A DNA stretch of 64,000 bases from Bacillota bacterium (GTDB lineage Bacteria > Bacillota > Clostridia > Christensenellales > SZUA-584), in assembly GCA_023460085.1 (NCBI GenBank), contig JAEWRI010000032.1, positions 1 through 64,000 of the forward strand, read 5' to 3'. This document shows, piece by piece, positions 1 to 9,003 of the stretch (position 1 is the stretch's first letter; every line of letters begins with the position of its first letter). Under the pieces are notes generated by a model. It had not been told where the DNA came from. It was given only the letters and a program-made list of their open reading frames with translations, and searched no databases. The position numbers and the translations under genes are program-made.

Positions 1-111
1 ATTCATGGTGCAGCAATGGCTCCTTTCGGTAATGTTTTGTCTTGCAACTCAACAATACCCCACGAGTCCGTTCCTGCATCTTCTATTTTCAAGGTTCAGT
101 GTCCAATATGT

Positions 112-127
112 ATTGTAGTCCTACAAT
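112..127. promoter_or_regulatory. Perfect palindrome, possible operator
   Basis: ATTGTAG-TC-CTACAAT is a perfect 7+7 inverted repeat with a 2-base centre. It lies about 55 bases upstream of the -10 box of the DUF362 gene. The size and symmetry suit a dimeric repressor or activator, but I do not recognise the regulator and none is encoded next to it. Confidence 0.4.
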
Positions 128-156
128 CCGACACCATACCTTTACAGGGCAAACGC

Positions 157-186
157 TTGTACTGTCCGCGCTCTCAGTGCTATAAT
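157..186 (+). promoter_or_regulatory. Promoter of the DUF362 gene
   Basis: TATAAT at 181-186 is a perfect -10 box. A weak -35 (TTGTAC, 157-162) lies 18 bases upstream. Transcription would begin near 193, which rules out a start codon at 185 and supports ATG 212. Confidence 0.55.
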
Positions 187-211
187 GGACGCAAATATAC
201 TGGAGGGCGCT

Positions 212-1291
212 ATGCAATCAAGGATACTGTTTTCACCCGTAACATTCGAAAAGTACGACCCGAACGAGACGCTGCCCGCGCGCTTCGGACGGCTGATAGA
301 CGCCATGAATCTGGGGCCTGTCGTCAAGGACAAATGGACAGCCGTCAAAATGCATGTAGGCCGTAATATCGGTTATACCACGATCCATCCCCTGTTCGTG
401 CGCACGCTTGTGGAGAAGCTCAAAAGCCACGGCGCGAAGGTATTCATCACCGACCAGGTCGTGGACAGCGCGAGCGACAGGGGCTATACCGAGGCACTGC
501 TGGGCGCACCTATCCTGGCGGCGTGCGGCGCGATGGACAAGTATTACTATGAAAAGCAGGTGGATTTCCGCAGTTTTAAAGACGTGGATATCGCAGGCCA
601 TATCCACGACGCCGAAGTGATGATAGACCTTTCCCACGTGAAGGGTCACGGCTCCTGCGGTTATGGCGGTGCGGTCAAGAACATCGCGATGGGATGCGTC
701 TCGGATCGTACGCGCAATCAAATCCATGCGCTCGAAGGCGGCCTCGTCTGGAACGAGGAGCTCTGCACCCACTGTGAGGCATGCATCACCAGCTGCAACC
801 ACAACGCCAACAGCTTTGAGGACGGCAAGTACACGGTGTTCTACCATCACTGCACCACCTGTCAGCATTGTGTGAAGGTCTGCCCGACAGGGGCCATCAC
901 GCTGGATGCGCACAACTATACCGATTTCCAGACGGGCATGGCGCTGTGCACCAAAACCGTGTTGGATACCTTCGCGCCGGGCAGCGTATTCTACATCAAC
1001 TTCCTGACCAACATCACCGTTATGTGCGATTGCTGGGGATTCTCCACGCCTTCCCTGGTTCCGGATATCGGCGTGCTCGCCGGTACGGATATCGTCGCGA
1101 TTGAACGCGCGAGCCTTGATATGATCAAAACGGAAAATCTGCTTTCCTCCGGCGCGTCGCAGTGCATCCCTCTCGGCGACAAAGGTCATCTCTTCGAGCG
1201 TCTGCACGGCAAAGACCCGTACATACAGCTCACAGAGCTGGAAAAAGTGGGGCTCGGCGCACAGGAGTATGAGTTGAACGAGATATTGTAG
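212..1291 (+). CDS. DUF362 domain protein with two 4Fe-4S clusters
   Basis: A 359-residue protein of the DUF362 family, whose members are iron-sulfur proteins of mostly unknown redox role. The N-terminal two thirds carry the DUF362 fold (MKMHVGR, ITDQVVDS, DLSHVKGHG). Near residues 190-235 there are two ferredoxin-type clusters, CTHCEACITSC and CTTCQHCVKVCP. The start is ATG 212, preceded by GGAGG at 202-206; a frame-extending ATG at 185 lies upstream of the probable transcription start. The gene stands alone, has its own promoter and ends in a strong hairpin terminator shared with the convergent sugar-acid operon. The substrate is unknown; a role in cytoplasmic electron transfer is inferred. 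Confidence 0.85.
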   Translation: MQSRILFSPVTFEKYDPNETLPARFGRLIDAMNLGPVVKDKWTAVKMHVGRNIGYTTIHPLFVRTLVEKLKSHGAKVFITDQVVDSASDRGYTEALLGAPILAACGAMDKYYYEKQVDFRSFKDVDIAGHIHDAEVMIDLSHVKGHGSCGYGGAVKNIAMGCVSDRTRNQIHALEGGLVWNEELCTHCEACITSCNHNANSFEDGKYTVFYHHCTTCQHCVKVCPTGAITLDAHNYTDFQTGMALCTKTVLDTFAPGSVFYINFLTNITVMCDCWGFSTPSLVPDIGVLAGTDIVAIERASLDMIKTENLLSSGASQCIPLGDKGHLFERLHGKDPYIQLTELEKVGLGAQEYELNEIL

Positions 1292-1317
1292 TATCGGATG
1301 TCAACCTGCAAAAACGT

Positions 1318-1344
1318 AAAAGCTCCCTTAGCGGAGCTTTTATT
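1318..1344. terminator. Bidirectional terminator
   Basis: AAAAGCTCC-cttagc-GGAGCTTTT forms a 9-bp stem with a T-rich flank on each side. It lies between the DUF362 gene and the convergent end of the sugar-acid operon and can serve both. Confidence 0.8.
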
Positions 1345-1389
1345 CTGTGCTGCCGGGTTCTGCATGTTCACTTTAGGTATCGTACGCAA

Positions 1390-2415
1390 TTATCGCATAA
1401 CCCTGCCCGTGCCGTCCCCGCTCATCAGCTTGCGGACTTCATCCACAGAGATACGGTTGAAATCTCCCGAAATCGAATGCTTCAGACAACTTGCCGCCAC
1501 AGCAAACTCCAGACTCTGCTGCAATTCCTGATAAGCATTCAGACCGTATATCAGGCCGCCCGCAAAGGCGTCGCCGCCGCCAACCCGGTCGGTAATATTG
1601 TAAATTTCATATTTTTTGCTGAGATAAAAATTCTTCCCATCATTCAGGCATGCCGACCAACCGTTATGATTGGCGCTTCTGCTCTCCCGCAGTGTGATGG
1701 CGATCAGGCGCATGCCCGGAAAGCGCCGGAGCACCTCATCACCCAGCGCCTGATATTGCCGTTCATCCAGCGTCCCTCTATTTACATCCGCGTCCACGCG
1801 AATGCCCAGCGACATCTGACAATCCTCCTCATTGGCAATGCAAACATCCGTATACCGTGCAATTTCGCTCATCACCTCAACCGGGTCTTTCCCATATTTC
1901 CAGAGTTTCTTCCGGTAATTTAAATCACAGGATACCGTTACTCCTTTTTTATGTGCCGCCGCAACGGCTTCCAGCGTCACCTCGCAAGCGTTCCGGGATA
2001 GCGCCGGGGTAATCCCGCTCACATGAAACCAATCGGCCCCTTCCAATACTTCGTCCCAGTCGATTTCGCCCTTCCGCATCAGCGCGATGCTTGTATAATC
2101 GCGGTCATAGATCACATTGGACGGACGCTGGTTGGCCCCGGTTTCCAGATAGTATACTCCCATGCGCCCTTCGCGGCGTATGGTGCAGGACATGTCCACA
2201 TTCCATTTTCTCATTTCCCGAATGCATTCATCCCCGAGCTCGTTTAAGGGCAGCGCGGTAACATGGGCAGCGTTTATTCCGTAATTCGCAAGCGAAACCG
2301 CCACGTTGGCTTCCCCTCCGCCAAACGTCGCTTCAAACCGGCTGCTTTGAAAAAACCGTTCACGCTCGGGCGTTTTAAGCCTCAGCATGATCTCGCCAAA
2401 AGTGATAACCTTCAT
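1390..2415 (-). CDS. kdgK: 2-keto-3-deoxygluconate kinase (PfkB family)
   Basis: This 341-residue sugar kinase should phosphorylate 2-keto-3-deoxygluconate (KDG) to KDPG, the substrate of the aldolase two genes upstream. The PfkB fold is visible: FGGGEANVAV near residue 32 and the C-terminal signature DRVGGGDAF, with the likely catalytic Asp at 282. The start is ATG 2415 after AAGGAG; 26 extra in-frame codons upstream have no family resemblance. It is the last gene of the operon, 93 bases after uxaA, with a long imperfect hairpin in the gap. KDG specificity is inferred from the sequence and from the uxaA and aldolase neighbours; a different 2-keto-sugar-acid substrate is possible. Confidence 0.88.
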   Translation of the reverse strand: MKVITFGEIMLRLKTPERERFFQSSRFEATFGGGEANVAVSLANYGINAAHVTALPLNELGDECIREMRKWNVDMSCTIRREGRMGVYYLETGANQRPSNVIYDRDYTSIALMRKGEIDWDEVLEGADWFHVSGITPALSRNACEVTLEAVAAAHKKGVTVSCDLNYRKKLWKYGKDPVEVMSEIARYTDVCIANEEDCQMSLGIRVDADVNRGTLDERQYQALGDEVLRRFPGMRLIAITLRESRSANHNGWSACLNDGKNFYLSKKYEIYNITDRVGGGDAFAGGLIYGLNAYQELQQSLEFAVAASCLKHSISGDFNRISVDEVRKLMSGDGTGRVMR

Positions 2416-2439
2416 TTCTACTCTCCTTGATGAGACTGG

Positions 2440-2507
2440 CAGACACCACCGCTGATGCCCGCCACCGCCAAACGGCGTACGCAGCCGACACAAGTGCGGC
2501 CTGTCTG
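2440..2507 (-). other. Long imperfect intercistronic hairpin (uxaA-kdgK)
   Basis: Outer arms CAGACA (2440-2445) and TGTCTG (2502-2507) pair. A second 5-bp helix lies inside, and the tip is CGCC-AAAC-GGCG (2466-2477). No U-tract follows, so mRNA processing or 3'-end protection is more likely than termination. Confidence 0.45.
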
Positions 2508-2508
2508 A

Positions 2509-3996
2509 TTATAACGTTACCCCGTTTTTGAATATCCCGATTTCTCTGAACCCGTTTATCTCGTTATTCACCAGAACCTCGCCCGAGGCTGCCTTGATGA
2601 TATAGCAGTAGAACTCCTCCGAGATGTCTTTCGGCTCGCCCGTCAGCATGGGGCCCGCGTCGAAATCAATCCAGCCCGGTTTTCGATTAAACAGCGGTGT
2701 TCCGGAGGAAACCTTCACCGTAGGTACAAAGGTTCCGAAGGGCGTTCCGCGGCCGGTGGTGAAAACGATCATCTGCGCTCCCGCGGACGCCAGATTCGTT
2801 GCCGAAACCAGATCGTTCCCCGGTCCTTCCAGAATGTTCAGGCCGCGCTTTTGTACTGTGCCGCCATACGGCAATACATCTACGATCCCGCCGCTGCCGC
2901 CTTTTTGAACGCACCCCAGTGATTTTTCTTCCAGCGTGGTAATCCCTCCGGCCTTGTTGCCCGGCGACGGGTTCTCGTATATGGGCTGATCGTGCTTCAG
3001 GTAATATTCCTTGAACGAATCGATCGCGGTTACATACCGGTCAAACGTATCCGCGTCAGCGCACCGATCGACCATCCGCTGTTCCGCGCCAAACATTTCC
3101 GGAACTTCGGTCAGTATCGTCGTCCCGCCTTTTAGGGTCAATATATCGGAAAACATGCCGACCAGCGGATTTGCCGTAATGCCCGAAAGCGCATCCGAAC
3201 CGCCGCATTTTAACCCCACGGTCAGGTTCGTGACGGAGCATTCCTGCCGTTTAAAGGACGAAGCATACTCCACCAGTTCGTCCACGAGCGCTTCCGCTGC
3301 CGTATATTCATCGCCCGCGCTTTGTACCTCCAGAAACTTGACACGTTTGTCATTGAGGGCACCCAGAAACTTTTGAAATACGCCGATATGATTGCTTTCG
3401 CATCCGAGGCCCAGCACCAGCACTCCCGCGGCGTTGGGGTGGCGCACCATGTTGGCCAGTATCCGCTGCGTGTTCTCAAGGTCCTGCCCCAGTTGCGAGC
3501 AGCCATACGGATGGGCGAAAGAGAAAACGCCGTCCACACGGCCATGATGCTTTGCCTGTGCGCGCCGCGCTATCGTTTCCGCGGTTTTATTGATGCACCC
3601 GACAGTGTTGATCACCCATATCTCATTACGGATTCCCACGCCGCCGTCTTCGCGCACATACCCCCAAAACGTGTCCGGCAAACCATCCGGACGCGGGTTT
3701 TCAGGGCAGCGCGGCTGATAGGTATATTCCTCGATACCGGCGAGCGCGCTCCTCATATTATGGCTGTGCACCCATTCTCCCGCGTTTATTTCCTCCGTCG
3801 CTTTCCCAATCTCGCTGCCGTATTTCACGATGGCGCACCCCTTGGCAATGCGACCGAGCGCAATCTTGTGATTACCGGGAATCTCCTGACGCGCTGTGAT
3901 AACCCCGCTCTCCACCGTCACCACGTCGCCCGGAAGGAGGTCCCTCAGGCATACCGCCACATTGTCCTTTTGACTCAGTCGGATCGCGTCTTTCAT
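2509..3996 (-). CDS. uxaA: Altronate dehydratase
   Basis: A full-length altronate dehydratase of 495 residues (UxaA/GarD family; the family uses a divalent metal). It should dehydrate D-altronate to KDG. The N-terminal SAF-like domain (DAIRLSQKDNVAVCL, DLLPGDVV) is followed by the catalytic part with GYVREDGGVGIRN, GCSQLGQD, LGLGCE and GLKCGGSDALSG. ATG 3996 matches the usual family N-terminus. An in-frame GTG at 4032 overlaps the stop of the aldolase gene by four bases (GTGA) and could be used instead, adding 12 residues. No tagaturonate reductase (uxaB) or uronate isomerase (uxaC) is in the window, so the altronate source is either imported or made elsewhere. Confidence 0.88.
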   Translation of the reverse strand: MKDAIRLSQKDNVAVCLRDLLPGDVVTVESGVITARQEIPGNHKIALGRIAKGCAIVKYGSEIGKATEEINAGEWVHSHNMRSALAGIEEYTYQPRCPENPRPDGLPDTFWGYVREDGGVGIRNEIWVINTVGCINKTAETIARRAQAKHHGRVDGVFSFAHPYGCSQLGQDLENTQRILANMVRHPNAAGVLVLGLGCESNHIGVFQKFLGALNDKRVKFLEVQSAGDEYTAAEALVDELVEYASSFKRQECSVTNLTVGLKCGGSDALSGITANPLVGMFSDILTLKGGTTILTEVPEMFGAEQRMVDRCADADTFDRYVTAIDSFKEYYLKHDQPIYENPSPGNKAGGITTLEEKSLGCVQKGGSGGIVDVLPYGGTVQKRGLNILEGPGNDLVSATNLASAGAQMIVFTTGRGTPFGTFVPTVKVSSGTPLFNRKPGWIDFDAGPMLTGEPKDISEEFYCYIIKAASGEVLVNNEINGFREIGIFKNGVTL

Positions 3997-4028
3997 TGGC
4001 TTCAGACCCCCGTTATCGCGGCCGGAAG

Positions 4029-4664
4029 TCACGGCCTCTGCGCTATCAGCGACACCGCTTCCGCAACCAAATCCTTTATCTTTCCGAATTTCCCCTCGGC
4101 AATCAGCCCGGATTTCACCATCCAGCTGCCTCCGCAGGCGATGACCTTATCAAACGCCAAATAGTTCATCACGTTGTCCGCGTTAATGCCGCCCGTGGGA
4201 ATAAACCGCATGTGCGGAAACGGTGCTGCCAGCGCCTTGATCATTCCGACGCCGCCCGCGTTCTCAGCCGGGAAAAACTTGGCGACACTCAGCCCGTATT
4301 CCATCAGGAATTGTATTTCCGTTGGCGTAATCGCGCCCGGTGTAATCGCAATCCCGGACTTGACACAGTACTCCACCACGCTGCGGCCAAACCCGGGCGA
4401 TACGATAAAAGCGGCTCCGGCATCCACCGCCCGCTTCACCTGTTCTACCGTTACGACGGTGCCTGCACCCAGCAGAACGTTCGGACAGGCCTTGCTGATC
4501 CTCCGCATGGATTCCTCCGCCGCTTCCGTGCGAAACGTCACTTCCGCGACGGGCAGTCCGCCTTCCTCCAGCGCCTGACACAGCGGAACCGCATCCTCTA
4601 CGCGGTCAAGCTTAATCACCGGAACCAATCCATATTGGTGTATTCTCTCCATTACGTTGCTCAT
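4029..4664 (-). CDS. eda: KDPG/KHG aldolase
   Basis: This 211-residue class I aldolase splits KDPG into pyruvate and glyceraldehyde 3-phosphate, the last step of the Entner-Doudoroff and hexuronate routes. Family marks are EVTFRT with the acid-base Glu41, GAGTV, SPGF and the Schiff-base lysine in VAKFFPAE (Lys129). Length is standard. It lies 4 bases after the LarA-like gene and runs into uxaA, so the three are translated as a block. Function is secure as an Eda-type aldolase; which of KDPG or KHG is preferred cannot be read from the sequence. Confidence 0.92.
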   Translation of the reverse strand: MSNVMERIHQYGLVPVIKLDRVEDAVPLCQALEEGGLPVAEVTFRTEAAEESMRRISKACPNVLLGAGTVVTVEQVKRAVDAGAAFIVSPGFGRSVVEYCVKSGIAITPGAITPTEIQFLMEYGLSVAKFFPAENAGGVGMIKALAAPFPHMRFIPTGGINADNVMNYLAFDKVIACGGSWMVKSGLIAEGKFGKIKDLVAEAVSLIAQRP

Positions 4665-4668
4665 CGCA

Positions 4669-5970
4669 TTAATCCTCCTGCGGTTTATTGAATCTGTCCT
4701 TGCAAGCCCACAGTCCCAGTGCGGGATTGGAAATAAAGAATATCTCCTCGCCGTCGGACATGATGTTCATACCATCCTTCATTGCCGTGATGTCATATCG
4801 CGCAATGGCATCGTCGTAATTCAGGTATCCGTAATTCGCGCCTTCAATCTCAGCACGACTCATCTTATTTACCGCATACACGATATTGAATCTGCCATCC
4901 GAAGAACCGTGGATGATATGCGCCGCCACGGACAGGTTGTCGTTCAGATCCTGTTCGGTCTTCACCAGTTCCAGTATCCTTTCCCTGCCTATATAGCCGT
5001 ACTTCCTGATCAGTCTGTCGTTCTCACTGTCCTCCCCGAACTTTTCCATGCCGGGCGCAAGTATGACCAGTTCGCCGCCATCCGCCATCGCCATCCTCGT
5101 ACGGTAAACCGCTTTGTTGCACAGCCAGGAGCTCTGGAACTCCTCCGCGTCGAGGTAAACCACCGCCTTGCGGATGGGCTTGTCCAGCAGTATCAGATTC
5201 ATTTTCTGGCTCAGCGCTACCGCCGCTTCAAATACGGCACGTTCCCTGCCAATAAACAGACCGTGGATGACGCTGTCGCTGTCGATATCGTGCTGTTTGG
5301 TCACAGTCATCATGTAGAGTATCGGAAGATCCTTCAGAAAGGCATTCTCAATATAATCGAACAGCCGCCTTACCGGGGTGCGATCCTGTCCCATGATCCT
5401 TTCCATGCCGTAGAACGCGCCCATCATGTGCGACTGATTGATCAGCGTGAAGCCGCCGCACCCCACGAGTATGTTCTTTGTATAGTTTGCCATGCCGATG
5501 ATCTCGTGCGGCACCACCTGACCGATGGAGATAATCCGGTCGTATGATCCATCCAAAAGCCGTTTGTTAACTTCCACGTCGATGGGCTTATCCATCAGCC
5601 CTTCGGATACTTCACGGACAATGTCCGCATCCACCCGGCCGATCTTAACGACCTCGGTGCGCCAGTTGTGTGTGATTATGTTCTCCCTCGGTACAACGTC
5701 GCCGAAAAACTCGTCGCACTGCTTTTCCGACAATGGCACATGCGTGCCCAGCGCGGGCATCACATCCACGTGGCAGCTCCCGCTGAGCAGACGGTACAGA
5801 TACTGCGTTAGCTTACCGCCGCCCGAGTGTTTTCTCGTGAAATCCGGCGGGATGATCAGCACCTTTTTAAGGCCGGCCAATTCATCCGCGAGCGACTCTG
5901 CTATCGCTTTTGCGATGTCCTGTTCGGACAAACCTTCCTGATTGGGATTCTGGATAATCACTTCTTTCAT
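4669..5970 (-). CDS. LarA-family nickel-dependent racemase/epimerase
   Basis: A 433-residue LarA-like (DUF2088) protein. The family uses a nickel pincer (NPN) cofactor made by LarB, LarC and LarE, none of which is in this window. Expected cofactor and catalytic residues are present: PDFTR near 42, GTH (His77), PHEIIGMANYTKN (His155, Lys165) and QSH (His181). The start is ATG 5970 with GGAG six bases upstream; a TTG at 5976 is less likely. LarA relatives act on various 2-hydroxyacids, and a D-gluconate 2-epimerase has been described in the superfamily (from memory). Lying next to gnd and gluconokinase, this one is a good candidate for a gluconate or mannonate epimerase. That is inference, not sequence proof. 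Confidence 0.8.
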   Translation of the reverse strand: MKEVIIQNPNQEGLSEQDIAKAIAESLADELAGLKKVLIIPPDFTRKHSGGGKLTQYLYRLLSGSCHVDVMPALGTHVPLSEKQCDEFFGDVVPRENIITHNWRTEVVKIGRVDADIVREVSEGLMDKPIDVEVNKRLLDGSYDRIISIGQVVPHEIIGMANYTKNILVGCGGFTLINQSHMMGAFYGMERIMGQDRTPVRRLFDYIENAFLKDLPILYMMTVTKQHDIDSDSVIHGLFIGRERAVFEAAVALSQKMNLILLDKPIRKAVVYLDAEEFQSSWLCNKAVYRTRMAMADGGELVILAPGMEKFGEDSENDRLIRKYGYIGRERILELVKTEQDLNDNLSVAAHIIHGSSDGRFNIVYAVNKMSRAEIEGANYGYLNYDDAIARYDITAMKDGMNIMSDGEEIFFISNPALGLWACKDRFNKPQED

Positions 5971-5996
5971 TAACAACTCCTTTTATACCGCGGGGC

Positions 5997-7448
5997 TCAA
6001 ACCGTATAGGTGGATGCGCATGTGCTTCCGCCCATGCCTGTCCAGTTGTGGTGAAAATACGCTCCGCGCGGCTTGTCGATGCGCTCGTAGGTGTGCGCGC
6101 CGAAGTAATCTCTCTGGGCCTGCAGCAAATTGGCCGGCAGGGTTTCGCTACGATAGCTGTCGTAATAGGTGATTGCGCTGAGGTGCGCGGGAACAGGGAT
6201 GCCGTGCTCCACTGCGGCAGCCGCAACCTTTCTCAGCGAAGGCTGATAGTCGCGCATGATTCCCGCGAAGTAGGGATCCAGCAGAAGATTGGGCAGCTCC
6301 GCGTTCTGATCGTACGCCTGCTTGATCCTGTTTAGAAATTGTGCGCGTATGATACAGCCGCCCCTGAATATGCTCGATATCGCGCCGAAATCCATTCCCC
6401 AGTCATTTTGTGCTGAGGCTGCCCTCAGCAGCGTAAACCCCTGTGCGTAAGAGCAGATCTTGCTGGCATACAGCGCTTTACGGATATGCTCCGCAAATCC
6501 GTCTTTATCCGCCGAAAATACCGGCTTTTCCGGGCCCGTCAGCAATCTGCTCGCCGCGACGCGTTCTTCCTTGATGGCGGACAGGCAGCGGGCAAACACC
6601 GCCTCCGTAATCGTCGGCGTCGCGACGCCCAAATCGAGCGCGCTTTGGCTCGTCCATTTGCCCGTTCCCTTCTGCCCCGCGGCATCCAATATCAAATCGA
6701 TCAGCGGGTGCCCGGTCTCTTCGTCCTTTGCGGCGAGGATATCCTTTGTAATCTCAATCAGGTAACTGTCCAGCTCCCCCTGATTCCATACGGTAAAAAT
6801 ATCCGACAGCGCATCCGGCTGTAAGCCCAGCAGCTGGCGCAGCAGCGCATAAGACTCGCTTATCAGCTGCATATCCGCATATTCGATGCCGTTATGGACC
6901 ATCTTGACGTAATGGCCTGCGCCGTCAGGACCGATGTAAGTACAGCAGGCGTCATTACCCACCTTTGCGGCAATGGCGGTCAGAATGGGCTCCAGCGACG
7001 AATACGCGTCTCTGGGACCGCCCGGCATTAAAGCAGGGCCGTGCAGCGCGCCCTCTTCTCCGCCCGATACGCCCATGCCGATGAACCGGATATCCCGTTC
7101 CTCCAGCCGCTTGCTTCTGGATATCGTGTCCATATAAAATGAGTTGCCGCCGTCGATGACGATATCGCCCTGGGACAGGAGCGGGAGCAGGGCATCGATC
7201 GTTGCGTCAACCGGCCGCCCCGCCTTCACCATAATAATGATTTTCCGCGGAAGCTCCAGAGATTCCACCAGCTCCTGCAGACTGTAAACCCCTTTGATAT
7301 TCTTTCCGGCGCTCTCGGCAAGCATTTCGTCGGTCTTCTCCCGGGAACGGTTGTATACAGAAACGCGGAAGCCCTTGCTTTCAATGTTCATGGCCAGATT
7401 CTTGCCCATGACCGCCAGCCCTATTACGCCTATCTGCTGCTTATTCAT
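5997..7448 (-). CDS. gnd: 6-phosphogluconate dehydrogenase (decarboxylating)
   Basis: Oxidises 6-phosphogluconate to ribulose 5-phosphate and CO2. The protein is 483 residues, normal for the long Gnd form. It shows the Rossmann motif GLAVMGKNLAMNIESKG, VYNRSREKTDE (typical of NADP use), GVSGGEEGA, HNGIEYADMQLI, the catalytic KGTGKWT and a conserved tail. It lies 21 bases after gluconokinase, giving the pair a complete gluconate-to-pentose-phosphate route. The start ATG 7448 has a GGGGG site seven bases upstream. Confidence 0.95.
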   Translation of the reverse strand: MNKQQIGVIGLAVMGKNLAMNIESKGFRVSVYNRSREKTDEMLAESAGKNIKGVYSLQELVESLELPRKIIIMVKAGRPVDATIDALLPLLSQGDIVIDGGNSFYMDTISRSKRLEERDIRFIGMGVSGGEEGALHGPALMPGGPRDAYSSLEPILTAIAAKVGNDACCTYIGPDGAGHYVKMVHNGIEYADMQLISESYALLRQLLGLQPDALSDIFTVWNQGELDSYLIEITKDILAAKDEETGHPLIDLILDAAGQKGTGKWTSQSALDLGVATPTITEAVFARCLSAIKEERVAASRLLTGPEKPVFSADKDGFAEHIRKALYASKICSYAQGFTLLRAASAQNDWGMDFGAISSIFRGGCIIRAQFLNRIKQAYDQNAELPNLLLDPYFAGIMRDYQPSLRKVAAAAVEHGIPVPAHLSAITYYDSYRSETLPANLLQAQRDYFGAHTYERIDKPRGAYFHHNWTGMGGSTCASTYTV

Positions 7449-7469
7449 CGTTTATCCCCCTGCTTTTGC

Positions 7470-8981
7470 TCACTGGTTGCAGATCAGCTTATCGTACAGG
7501 CGCTTAAACTCCTTGTACGCGTTCGCATAGATCTGCCGGTTATTCGGGTCGGGCAAAATCCTCTTTGTCGGCACGCTGTTGGAAAGCAAATCGTGATACC
7601 CTTCCACCTCGCCCATTGCCACCATGGCTGTGAACGCAGCCCCGTAGACCGAAGCCTCCCCCACCGGCGCCACCTTCACCTCGGTGTTGAAAATGTCCGC
7701 ATGGATCTGAAGCCACTCGCTGGAATTGACATAGCCGCCGTTGGCAATCACACTGTCTACTTCTCCGTTCATCTTCCGGATGACTTCGAACAACGAATAC
7801 AGATTGAATATCACGCCCTCCATCGCGGCCCTGATGATATGCCTCTTGTCATGCATCAGCGTAAGCCCGCTGATATGGCCCTTCGCCTCCGCGTGCCAGC
7901 CGGGCGACCGTTCTCCCGTCAGATAAGGCAGAAACAGCAGGCCGTCGCTTCCCGGGGATATCTGGGCAACATACCGGTCAAACAACCCATAGATATTGGA
8001 TAAACCCATGCGTTTGGCTTCCTCGGTAAATTCCGTGCGGTATTGATCCCGAAACCACTTCAGCACGATACCGCCGTTATTGATGGCTCCGCCCGCAACC
8101 CACTGATTCTTGGTGAAACAGTAGCACCACGTTCTTTCCTTGCTGTCAAACACCGGCTTATCCACGGCAATCCTCAGCGCGCCGCTGGTGCCAATCGTGC
8201 AGGACATGGTCTTGTTGTCAACGCCTCCGCAGCCCACGTTCGCAAGTATTCCATCACCGGAGCCTATCACAAAGGGGGTGCCTTCCAATATCCCCATCGC
8301 GCTGGCATCCGCTTGCTTCAGCCCGTTGAATACATGGTTGCAGTCCACCGGTTCGCCGAACCGTTCCGGTTTCACGTGCAGAACATGGCTCAGTATCTCG
8401 TCGTCCCACTGGAATGTATGGATGTTGAAATAGGCGGTCGTCGAAGCGTCCGTGATATCTATCAGATATTCGCCGAACAACTTATAAAGAATATACTCTT
8501 TGATTGAAACGATCTTATATACCTTTTCAAACAGCTCCGGCTGGTGTTTCTGAAACCAGCGTATTTTACTGATATGATAAATTGGATGCTCGAATCGGCA
8601 CCCTGTCTTCCGGTAAAAGTAATGACAATCGAATTCTTCCTCAAGCAGCCGGGATTCCTCGAGCGAACGGCGGTCTGCCCAGGGGAGCAAATTCGTCAGC
8701 GGGGCCCCGTCCTTATCCACGCACATAAAGCTGTGCATCTGTGCGCTCAAGCCCACGGCCTGTATCCCGGCCGGGTTGATTCTGCCCTTTTTGACACACC
8801 CTCTGATAACGTCCACAAAGGATTTGTAGATCTCCTCCGGAGAAAGCTCTACCGCCCCTCCCTCCTTGCAGATCATATTATATTCCTGATAATCAAACCC
8901 AATCTGTTCCCCCGACAGGTCAAACGCCGCTGCTCTAACCCCCGACGTTCCTATATCGGCGCCTATGTATACTCGTCTCAT
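7470..8981 (-). CDS. gntK: FGGY-family gluconokinase
   Basis: An FGGY carbohydrate kinase of 503 residues. It has GADIGTSGVRAAAFD at the N-terminus, SAQMHSFMCVD, DITDASTT, GSGDGILANVG, TIGTSGALR and the C-terminal ANGGY. Family members phosphorylate xylulose, gluconate or related sugars. The sequence style, and gnd immediately downstream, favour D-gluconate to 6-phosphogluconate. Xylulokinase or another pentulose/sugar-acid kinase is the alternative. RBS GGGAGA precedes ATG 8981. Confidence 0.82.
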   Translation of the reverse strand: MRRVYIGADIGTSGVRAAAFDLSGEQIGFDYQEYNMICKEGGAVELSPEEIYKSFVDVIRGCVKKGRINPAGIQAVGLSAQMHSFMCVDKDGAPLTNLLPWADRRSLEESRLLEEEFDCHYFYRKTGCRFEHPIYHISKIRWFQKHQPELFEKVYKIVSIKEYILYKLFGEYLIDITDASTTAYFNIHTFQWDDEILSHVLHVKPERFGEPVDCNHVFNGLKQADASAMGILEGTPFVIGSGDGILANVGCGGVDNKTMSCTIGTSGALRIAVDKPVFDSKERTWCYCFTKNQWVAGGAINNGGIVLKWFRDQYRTEFTEEAKRMGLSNIYGLFDRYVAQISPGSDGLLFLPYLTGERSPGWHAEAKGHISGLTLMHDKRHIIRAAMEGVIFNLYSLFEVIRKMNGEVDSVIANGGYVNSSEWLQIHADIFNTEVKVAPVGEASVYGAAFTAMVAMGEVEGYHDLLSNSVPTKRILPDPNNRQIYANAYKEFKRLYDKLICNQ

Positions 8982-9003
8982 TGATATCTCCCAGCTGCCA
9001 GTA

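Noticed and set aside
1..111. A short minus-strand frame ending at base 3 that reads like a protein tail, and a 116-codon plus-strand frame from base 16
   Set aside because: The minus frame has an in-frame stop after about 30 codons and no start. The plus frame overlaps the real DUF362 gene and lacks a ribosome site. The minus stretch could be a relic but cannot be supported.
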